DNA from: Bacteroidota bacterium
Lineage (GTDB): Bacteria; Bacteroidota; Bacteroidia; Flavobacteriales; Weeksellaceae
Direction of reading: 5' to 3'
NCBI GenBank assembly: GCA_023411265.1
Contig: JAEYOX010000100.1
Location: forward strand, 1-16,031
DNA length: 16,031 bases
Below are positions 1 to 5,827 of the stretch, piece after piece. Made by a program: the position numbers and the translations under genes. Numbering within the stretch: the first letter of the stretch is position 1; every line of letters starts with the position of its first letter. The notes under the pieces are model-generated. The model searched no databases and was not told where the DNA came from. It was given only the letters and a program-made list of their open reading frames with translations.

Positions 1-371
1 TCCACACGGAATTCTATTCTTTCGTTGATGATATTATAAATTTCTCCCCAACCGGGAAATCCGCCTAAATTTCGGTCATCAATGAAAAGGTCCGCATCAA
101 TTTTTCTGGAAGCATTTTCACTGTCAAAAATCTCTCCTTCAAAACTAGAGTTCACTGCGTAAAATTCGATTCCGTTTTTACTGCAAAATTCCACAGCCTC
201 ACGCAAACTCTCACCATGGCGGTAGGTCCACAAAATCAGACGATAGCCTTCGCTCTGGAGCTTTCGCAGGGTTTCAAAAACAAAGGTTTTCGGCTTCCCG
301 ATTCCCGGATATGCATCATCAACGATGGTTCCATCAAAATCTATTGCGAGTTTTTTATTGCTTTTTAACAT
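1..371 (-). CDS. Small HAD-superfamily phosphatase, BT0820-like (partial, 3' end outside window)
   Basis: The reading frame is open from an ATG at 371 down to the window edge, giving about 123 residues without a stop, so the C-terminus is missing. The HAD core motifs are visible: motif I is D11-F-D13-G-T at the N-terminus, a strand ending in 'LILWTYR' supplies the motif II threonine (T49), K90 fits motif III, and 'FIDDRN' (D98, D99) fits motif IV with the acidic metal ligands. The short form, with motif I almost at the start and no large cap domain, resembles the small BT0820-type hydrolases of Bacteroidota. These would be Mg-dependent phosphatases with an aspartyl-phosphate intermediate; the substrate is unknown. 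A perfect TAnnTTTG box lies 19 nt upstream of the start. Fold assignment is firm; subfamily is from memory. Confidence 0.85.
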   Translation of the reverse strand, partial: MLKSNKKLAIDFDGTIVDDAYPGIGKPKTFVFETLRKLQSEGYRLILWTYRHGESLREAVEFCSKNGIEFYAVNSSFEGEIFDSENASRKIDADLFIDDRNLGGFPGWGEIYNIINERIEFRV

Positions 372-390
372 TTTGTAATATTCAGATTTG

Positions 391-398
391 CAAAGATA
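391..398 (-). promoter_or_regulatory. Bacteroidota -7 box (TATCTTTG) for the HAD phosphatase gene
   Basis: On the minus strand this reads TATCTTTG, a perfect match to the Bacteroidota primary-sigma -7 consensus TAnnTTTG. It ends 19 nt before the ATG at 371. No clear -33 TTTG is seen at 17-23 nt spacing; the upstream sequence is the hairpin of the preceding gene's terminator. Position and match support a promoter, but it is not experimentally shown. Confidence 0.55.
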
Positions 399-426
399 AA
401 AAAAGAGCCGGACAATTTCCGGCTCT
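397..426 (-). terminator. Intrinsic terminator of the acyl-ACP desaturase gene
   Basis: A perfect 9-bp stem, AGAGCCGGA (404-412) with TCCGGCTCT (418-426), closes a 5-nt loop. On the minus strand the stem is followed by seven T residues (397-403). It begins 17 nt after the desaturase stop codon, as expected of a Rho-independent terminator. The T tract runs straight into the -7 box of the next gene. Confidence 0.88.
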
Positions 427-443
427 ATATAACTTTAACTTTA

Positions 444-1421
444 TTAACTTTTTATCCATTTAAACTGATATTCAAGATCTGGCGTAGAAATTCTGTCGGT
501 GACTCTTTGCAGTCTTCCCGGCAATTTCATCAAATATTCCTGAGCTTTCTGTGCTTGAACATTCAGGCCAACGATATGTTCTATTTTCCAATCGTCTAAC
601 AATTCTTGCAAAATATCGATATAATCCTGAGCAGTGTACACCATACAACGTTGTGCGGCATCGGAAAAATGTGACCAGAGTTCACCGGCTTTCTGGCCGC
701 TTTCCCTCATCAGATGAGCAGGCATTACAATTTTCTTTTTCATCATATCTTCAAAAGCCAGCATCATTTCTGACGGATCCATTTCGAAAATCCTTTCTAC
801 AAAATTTTTGTACGCCTTAGCATGTCGAGCTTCATCTGCTGCAATAACAGCACACATTTTCGCTAATTTTTTGTTTCCTGTCTGTTTGGCAAAAGTACCC
901 ACCCGCCGGTGAGAAATATTGGTAGCTGTTTCCTGAAAACTGGTATATACAAAGTTTCTGTAAGGATCCATCGAAGTTCCGAGATCAAATCCATCCTGAA
1001 TCAGATACTGTGTTGTAATCTCTACTTCCCGCATATTGACGCGTCCGCAGAGATACAGATACTTATTTAGAAGATCGCCGTGGCGGTTTTCTTCGGCTGT
1101 CCAACTTCTCACCCATTTACTCCAGCCGTTTCCGTTTTCCTGATCTACACCATCTATCCCCATAATCCAGCTTTCGTAGCTGGGAAGAGCTTCTTCGGTA
1201 ATACAGTCGCCAATCAAAGTTACAAAGACATCGTAATCCATTTCATGGGCAAAAGTCTGTATCTCCTCAAGATCGTGTTTAAATTCCTCACTGGAAGGAT
1301 CCGGGAGGAAATCTGAAGGTTGCCATATTTTTTCAACTGGAGTAAGGTATTTCTCCATGAAAGAGTCCACTTCTTTCCCGATGTTTTTCATCACCTCCAG
1401 CCGAACTAATTGATTATACAT
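444..1421 (-). CDS. Acyl-[acyl-carrier-protein] desaturase (soluble diiron type)
   Basis: This 325-residue protein belongs to the soluble 'plant-type' acyl-ACP desaturases (ferritin-like diiron fold), which use O2 and reduced ferredoxin to put a cis double bond into ACP-bound acyl chains and so set membrane fluidity. All six expected iron ligands are visible, matching the castor stearoyl-ACP desaturase motifs: E77 in 'TEEALPSY', E111 and H114 in 'EENRHGDLL', E164 in 'SFQETATNIS', and E197 and H200 in 'ADEARH'. There is no signal peptide or membrane segment. The ATG at 1421 is preferred because a perfect -7 box sits 23 nt upstream; an internal Met11 is possible. It is a single-gene unit, with its own promoter and a strong terminator. 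Double-bond position (delta-9 or other) cannot be read from the sequence. Confidence 0.95.
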   Translation of the reverse strand: MYNQLVRLEVMKNIGKEVDSFMEKYLTPVEKIWQPSDFLPDPSSEEFKHDLEEIQTFAHEMDYDVFVTLIGDCITEEALPSYESWIMGIDGVDQENGNGWSKWVRSWTAEENRHGDLLNKYLYLCGRVNMREVEITTQYLIQDGFDLGTSMDPYRNFVYTSFQETATNISHRRVGTFAKQTGNKKLAKMCAVIAADEARHAKAYKNFVERIFEMDPSEMMLAFEDMMKKKIVMPAHLMRESGQKAGELWSHFSDAAQRCMVYTAQDYIDILQELLDDWKIEHIVGLNVQAQKAQEYLMKLPGRLQRVTDRISTPDLEYQFKWIKS

Positions 1422-1444
1422 TTATTATTGAATATTATATGCTA

Positions 1445-1452
1445 CAAAAATA
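1445..1452 (-). promoter_or_regulatory. Bacteroidota -7 box (TATTTTTG) for the desaturase gene
   Basis: The minus strand reads TATTTTTG, a perfect TAnnTTTG match, 23 nt upstream of the desaturase start codon in the 92-bp gap after gpmI. The gap holds no convincing terminator for gpmI, so read-through from gpmI is possible as well. No clear -33 element is seen. Confidence 0.55.
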
Positions 1453-1513
1453 CATTAAAAGTAATGATTAAACTTATAAAATTATTCTGAAAACGTATAT
1501 TCTATACTGTTTT

Positions 1514-3043
1514 TTACGAAACAATAACGTCTCCTGTCATAATTTCAGGAATTTCCAGTCCCATCACATGAAGCACAGAAGGTGCGACATCTCCCAATTT
1601 TCCAGATTTCAAAGCCCATTCTCTTTCTTTGTCCAATACAATCAGCGGAACCGGATTGGTAGAATGCTGTGTATTGGGCGATCCGTCCGGATTCATCATT
1701 ACATCACTATTTCCGTGGTCGGCAAGAATGAATACCGTATATCCGTGTTCATACGCCGCCGTTGCTACTTTTTCGATACATTCGTCTACCGTTTCCGCTG
1801 CTTTTACAGCCGCGGAAAACACTCCGGTGTGACCTACCATATCGGCATTGGCAAAGTTTAAACAAATAAAATCGGCAGTTTCGTTTCTAATTTCGGGCAG
1901 AATCTGTTCGGTTATTTCATAAGCCGACATTTCCGGCTTGAAATCATATGTAGGTACGTCCTTTGGGCTGGGACAAAGAATTCTTTTCTCATTATCAAAA
2001 GGCTCTTCCCTGCCTCCGGAAAAGAAAAAAGTAACATGGGGATACTTTTCTGTTTCTGCCACACGAATCTGTGATTTTCCATTTTTCTCCAGAATTTCAC
2101 CTAAAGTTCCGGTAAGAATATCTTCATTAAAAACAACCCGTACATTTTCAAAATCCTTATCATAATTAGTCATCGTGACAAAATATAGAGGTAGCTTGTG
2201 CATTCCGAACTCGGGAAAATCCCGTTGCGACAATACTTCCGTGATCTCTCTCCCGCGGTCTGTACGGAAATTGAAACAGAAAACAACATCTCCGTCTTCA
2301 ATGGTTGCCATCGGCAAGCGGCTTTCTCGCAATTGAATAATCGGTTTCAGAAATTCATCTGTTATTTCTAATTTATAAGAGTTTTCAATAGACTGAAGCA
2401 CATCGTGCGTCATGTGACCAATTCCGTTCACCATAGCATCATAGGCAATTTTCACCCGATCCCAACGCCTGTCCCTGTCCATCGCATAATATCTTCCGAT
2501 AACAGAAGCGAGTTTGCCACCGGTAATTTCCATGTGATCGAGAAGTTCTTTAATAAAATCCTTCCCGGAATGCGGGTCACAATCGCGGCCATCTGTGAAA
2601 GCATGAACAAAAACGCGGTCAGAAATTCCGTTTTCGTGAGCAGCCGTCAGCAATCCTTTCAGATGATTGATGTGAGAATGAACTCCGCCATCTGAAGCCA
2701 AACCTATAAAATGAATTTTTTTATTATGAAGCAATGCGTACTCAAACGCTTGGGTGATGGTGTTTTCTTTACCTAAAGTAGCATTATCTACCGCCATATT
2801 CAGCCGAACCAGATTTTGATACACCACTCTGCCTGCACCAAGGTTCATGTGTCCAACTTCAGAATTTCCCATTTGCCCGAACGGCAAACCTACTGCAAGT
2901 CCGCTGGCTTCCAGTGTGGTATGAGGGAATTCACGATAACACCTATCCATAAAAGGAGTATGCGCGGAGGCAATTGCTGAAACATCGGGATTTGTTCCTA
3001 ATCCCCAACCGTCTAATATTGCCAGTAATGCTTTTTTTGCCAT
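1514..3043 (-). CDS. gpmI: 2,3-bisphosphoglycerate-independent phosphoglycerate mutase
   Basis: The 509-residue product has the usual length of cofactor-independent phosphoglycerate mutase, which interconverts 3- and 2-phosphoglycerate in glycolysis and gluconeogenesis using two Mn(II) ions and a phosphoserine intermediate. Diagnostic residues are in the expected places relative to the Bacillus enzyme: D11 ('ILDGWG'), catalytic S61 in 'MGNSEVGHMN', H122 in 'DGGVHSH', R153-D154 in 'TDGRDCD', R260 and R263 in 'FNFRTDRGRE', D401 and H405 in 'NADMVGHTG', D442-H443 in 'LADHGNSD', and H460 in 'QHSTNPVP'. The protein is cytosolic. It is divergent from the yciH-like gene, and a perfect -7 box lies 16 nt before the start. 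No defects were seen. Confidence 0.98.
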   Translation of the reverse strand: MAKKALLAILDGWGLGTNPDVSAIASAHTPFMDRCYREFPHTTLEASGLAVGLPFGQMGNSEVGHMNLGAGRVVYQNLVRLNMAVDNATLGKENTITQAFEYALLHNKKIHFIGLASDGGVHSHINHLKGLLTAAHENGISDRVFVHAFTDGRDCDPHSGKDFIKELLDHMEITGGKLASVIGRYYAMDRDRRWDRVKIAYDAMVNGIGHMTHDVLQSIENSYKLEITDEFLKPIIQLRESRLPMATIEDGDVVFCFNFRTDRGREITEVLSQRDFPEFGMHKLPLYFVTMTNYDKDFENVRVVFNEDILTGTLGEILEKNGKSQIRVAETEKYPHVTFFFSGGREEPFDNEKRILCPSPKDVPTYDFKPEMSAYEITEQILPEIRNETADFICLNFANADMVGHTGVFSAAVKAAETVDECIEKVATAAYEHGYTVFILADHGNSDVMMNPDGSPNTQHSTNPVPLIVLDKEREWALKSGKLGDVAPSVLHVMGLEIPEIMTGDVIVS

Positions 3044-3059
3044 TCAAATTAATTTCAGA

Positions 3060-3067
3060 CAAATTTA
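3060..3067 (-). promoter_or_regulatory. Bacteroidota -7 box (TAAATTTG) for gpmI
   Basis: The minus strand reads TAAATTTG, a perfect TAnnTTTG match ending 16 nt before the gpmI start, in the 98-bp divergent gap shared with the yciH-like gene. A T-rich stretch lies about one to two turns upstream, but no exact TTTG -33 element was found. Confidence 0.55.
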
Positions 3068-3112
3068 AGAATATTAAAACATTTATTATTTCCTTTACAC
3101 CATAATAATTCT

Positions 3113-3120
3113 TAATTTTA
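3113..3120 (+). promoter_or_regulatory. Possible weak -7 box (TAATTTTA) for the yciH-like gene
   Basis: TAATTTTA differs at one position from TAnnTTTG and ends 21 nt before the ATG at 3142. It is the best candidate on this strand in the divergent gap. Because the region is AT-rich, the match could be chance. Confidence 0.25.
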
Positions 3121-3141
3121 CTCTTTAGTATCTGATTAAAA

Positions 3142-3465
3142 ATGGATTTACGCGACCAACTGAAAAATCTTTTTCCTGAACATGAAGAGCAGGATTTCAC
3201 CATGCCTGAAGAAAAATTTGAGCAGAAAGAACCGCTCGTCTGTAAATTTGAAAAGAAAGGAAGAAACGGAAAACCCGTCACTTTAATTGAAGGTTTTGAA
3301 GGCACAGATGAAGAACTGAAAAAACTTTCAAAAAAAATTAAAACCACATTAGGCATCGGCGGATCAGAGAAAGACGGATCTATTATTATTCAAGGGGATA
3401 ACCGCGAAAAAATAATGAAAATACTTCAAGGTTTGGGATATAAAACAAAACGTGTAGGGGGATAA
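3142..3465 (+). CDS. yciH: SUI1/eIF1-family protein, YciH-like
   Basis: The 107-residue protein has an SUI1 fold in its C-terminal two thirds (about residues 33-104): 'GRNGKPVTLIEGFEG', a lysine-rich helix, 'TTLGIGGS', 'IIIQGDNREKIMKIL' and a terminal 'GLGYKTKRVGG'. This is the pattern of bacterial YciH and eukaryotic/archaeal eIF1. YciH is proposed to bind the 30S subunit and influence initiation fidelity, possibly under stress; its role in Bacteroidota is not established. The N-terminal 30 residues are acidic and likely flexible. The gene is followed after 35 nt by the nucleoside phosphorylase on the same strand with no terminator between them, so they are probably co-transcribed. The family call is firm. 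Confidence 0.93.
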   Translation: MDLRDQLKNLFPEHEEQDFTMPEEKFEQKEPLVCKFEKKGRNGKPVTLIEGFEGTDEELKKLSKKIKTTLGIGGSEKDGSIIIQGDNREKIMKILQGLGYKTKRVGG

Positions 3466-3500
3466 ATCATCTTTTTGTTGAGAATTTAAAAAATATAAAT

Positions 3501-4355
3501 ATGTTGAATACACTTGCTGCTTCTGAACTGGTACTGAACGATGATGGAAGCGTTTATCACCTGAATCTTCTTCCTGAGGATATTGCGGGAAAAATAATTC
3601 TGGTAGGTGATCCGGACAGGGTTCCCAGAGTTTCGGAATATTTTGATAAAATTGAAATCAAAAAAAATAAAAGAGAATTTTATACGCATACAGGTATTTT
3701 GCGTGGAGAACGAATCACCGTAATGTCTTCAGGAATAGGTACTGAAAATAATGACATCGAGATGAACGAGTTGGATGCTTTGGTAAATATTGACCTGAAA
3801 AACAAAGAATTCAAAGACGAGCACATATCCTTGGAACTTTTTAGGTTAGGAACCTGCGGATCTGTAAATCCTGATGTGGAAGTTGATCAAATGCTGGTGA
3901 CCCGTAATGTAGTCGGTTTAGACGGACTGCTTCGTTTCTATGCCGACTATGAATTTGAAAATGAATTTTCACGAAATTTCATGGCTGGATTTCCGTATGA
4001 GAACGTTAAGGGATTGCTTTATTTTTCTGATTGGACTGAGGAGATTTCCCATTATTATAAAGATGCAAAATATCATGGAAACACGGCTACATTTCCGGGT
4101 TTTTATGCACCTCAGGGAAGGCAACTGAGACTGAAAGCTTTGGATGACCGTTTTCTGGAAACGCTCAATGACTTGGGAGTCAGTAATTTTGAAATGGAAA
4201 CCTCTGCGATTTATGGATTATCCAAACTTTTAGGACATAAAGCCCTGACAGTGAATAACGTAATTGCCAACAGAAGGCGCGGTGAATTTGCTGCTGATCA
4301 TCATGCTTCCGAAAAGAAAATGATAGAATGGGTTTTAGAAAGAATTATTCCTTAA
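3501..4355 (+). CDS. Nucleoside phosphorylase (PNP/UDP family, uridine-phosphorylase-like)
   Basis: This 284-residue enzyme belongs to the PNP_UDP_1 family, which splits a nucleoside with phosphate into a base and (deoxy)ribose-1-phosphate for salvage. Visible signatures are 'ILVGDPDRVPRV' (residues 33-44, with R40 as a phosphate-site residue), 'RLGTCGSV' (R115, the RxGTxG phosphate loop) and 'NFEMETSAIY' (E231-M232-E233, the ribose-binding EME motif). It is about 30 residues longer than E. coli uridine phosphorylase (253 aa); the extra length includes a segment around 150-195. Which base it prefers cannot be decided from sequence alone. It is cytosolic, follows the yciH-like gene in a likely two-gene unit, and ends just before a strong hairpin terminator. 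Confidence 0.92.
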   Translation: MLNTLAASELVLNDDGSVYHLNLLPEDIAGKIILVGDPDRVPRVSEYFDKIEIKKNKREFYTHTGILRGERITVMSSGIGTENNDIEMNELDALVNIDLKNKEFKDEHISLELFRLGTCGSVNPDVEVDQMLVTRNVVGLDGLLRFYADYEFENEFSRNFMAGFPYENVKGLLYFSDWTEEISHYYKDAKYHGNTATFPGFYAPQGRQLRLKALDDRFLETLNDLGVSNFEMETSAIYGLSKLLGHKALTVNNVIANRRRGEFAADHHASEKKMIEWVLERIIP

Positions 4356-4362
4356 AAATAAA

Positions 4363-4391
4363 AAAGCCGTTTCAAAATCTGAAACGGCTTT
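4363..4391. terminator. Bidirectional terminator between nucleoside phosphorylase and TPR gene
   Basis: An 11-bp perfect stem, AAAGCCGTTTC (4363-4373) and GAAACGGCTTT (4381-4391), closes a 7-nt loop. A-rich sequence lies on the left side and T-rich on the right, so it can end both the plus-strand gene (stop at 4355) and the minus-strand gene (stop at 4410). Confidence 0.88.
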
Positions 4392-4409
4392 CTCTTATAT
4401 GGGGAACTA

Positions 4410-5792
4410 TTATTTTCCCTGATTTTTCAGCAACATATCTTCTTTATCTTTAAACTCTTTTCTTTTGGCTTCGTTACGAGTAGTTTGATACATGCCTTTT
4501 AACAATGTGACTACATCAATATTGTTGGGCTCTTTCGCATACCAACTCTCCGCAACAGGAATGGCTTTTTCAAATCTTTTCCTCCGTTCATCCATTAATT
4601 TATTTGCCTGATCGGTTTTCCCACTGTCGCGCAGTGCTTTGTATTCATTGATGGTTTTTTCGTCATCGCCCATCATCAGGTAGGTAAGATTCATGTAGGC
4701 ATTTGACATTTTCGGGTCAAGTTCAAGAGCTTTTCTGAATGCAGTTTCAGCATCGCTTTTCGTTGCCGGATCTTTACTTTGCAACACTCCCAGATTATAC
4801 CAACTCACTGCATCATTAGGATTCAAAGATAGATTTCTTTTAAGTGCAGTAGTAAATTCATCGGTTTTCCCTGCTTTGTAATATGTATTACTCTGCAGTT
4901 CCGAGAGCCTATTGCTTTTGGGAAACTTCTTAACGGCTATATCCAGCACAGCCAGAGCTTCATCATATCTCTCTTCTTCTACCAAAAGCGAAGCGTAAGT
5001 TTCCTGCAATTCCTGTTCTATATTTTTGGAAGTTTCACTTTTAAAATCGGTAAAATCCGTACCCTTTTTCAAGGCATCCCATGTTATTTTGTCGAATTGC
5101 TGTACAGTTCCGGATGTTTTTTCTTTGGCTGTATAAGTCGTTTCTACACCGGTATATCCGCTGTCTATTAATTCTTTAAAAACTTCGATGGCTTTACTGT
5201 TGTTTTTTGCTGATATATAGCTCAGTCCTGAGTTGTATAAAAGCTGACCGCTGGTTTGTCCGAAAGCTTTAAGAAGATTATAAGATTCTCTAAATTTTTC
5301 AGCAGCCACGCCATAATTTTTAGCATTGTACGCATCCATCGCTGTTTTATTTGCAGACTGAATCACAGGATCTAATATAGCTGCTAACTTTGCCGTATTT
5401 TTCGGAATATAACTTTCTTCTTTCAAGCCAGAAATTCCAGAAGCATCTGCTGCCGATTTTCCTACAAAATAGACTCTGTTTTTATCAGAATCTCTGCCTG
5501 AATAAATTTTTGATTTGGCCATTTCATTAATTCTAACAAGATATGAAGCGCCTTCCGATGTTTTTCCTGAACGGAGGAGTGAAAGTCCTTTTGCAAAATA
5601 ATAATTTTCCAGAAGTTCAGGCTCCAACAGTTCCATTCTTCCGTTCAACTGGGAGTCGGCGGCGGCAATCTGAGTTTGTGCTGTCGCTACATCACCAGAT
5701 TCAATGGCTTTGAATGCTGCATTGATCTCTTTTTTCTGAGCGACAACAAGAGTTGCTGAGATCATAGCAAGGCTTAAGATTATTCTTTTCAT
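4410..5792 (-). CDS. Exported tetratricopeptide-repeat protein
   Basis: The 460-residue product starts with a signal peptide: K2-R3, a hydrophobic run to about residue 18, and 'VVAQ', the Ala-Gln junction common at Bacteroidota cleavage sites. It should therefore be periplasmic or outer-membrane associated. No lipobox cysteine is present. The body is helical with TPR-like units, clearest at about 185-212, 263-290, 296-323 and 329-362 ('WYNLGVLQSK...AETAFRKALELDP'). The last 60 residues are strongly charged. TPR proteins usually scaffold protein complexes; no specific partner can be named. The gene begins 35 nt after the gyrA stop with no terminator or promoter visible, so it is probably transcribed with gyrA. 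Its own terminator is the hairpin at 4363-4391. Confidence 0.88.
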   Translation of the reverse strand: MKRIILSLAMISATLVVAQKKEINAAFKAIESGDVATAQTQIAAADSQLNGRMELLEPELLENYYFAKGLSLLRSGKTSEGASYLVRINEMAKSKIYSGRDSDKNRVYFVGKSAADASGISGLKEESYIPKNTAKLAAILDPVIQSANKTAMDAYNAKNYGVAAEKFRESYNLLKAFGQTSGQLLYNSGLSYISAKNNSKAIEVFKELIDSGYTGVETTYTAKEKTSGTVQQFDKITWDALKKGTDFTDFKSETSKNIEQELQETYASLLVEEERYDEALAVLDIAVKKFPKSNRLSELQSNTYYKAGKTDEFTTALKRNLSLNPNDAVSWYNLGVLQSKDPATKSDAETAFRKALELDPKMSNAYMNLTYLMMGDDEKTINEYKALRDSGKTDQANKLMDERRKRFEKAIPVAESWYAKEPNNIDVVTLLKGMYQTTRNEAKRKEFKDKEDMLLKNQGK

Positions 5793-5827
5793 TGCTTTTC
5801 TATTTTAAAGTTATTGAGAGTCAGCGA

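Noticed and set aside
1490..1515. Short GTATA/TATAC palindrome after gpmI as a terminator
   Set aside because: The stem is only five A-T-rich pairs with a 3-nt loop and lacks a following T tract; too weak to call.
2943..3356. A 137-residue minus-strand frame across the gpmI start and the yciH-like gene
   Set aside because: Its sequence is low-complexity Ser/Phe-rich, the typical antisense image of a lysine/glutamate-rich gene, and it covers the divergent promoter gap.
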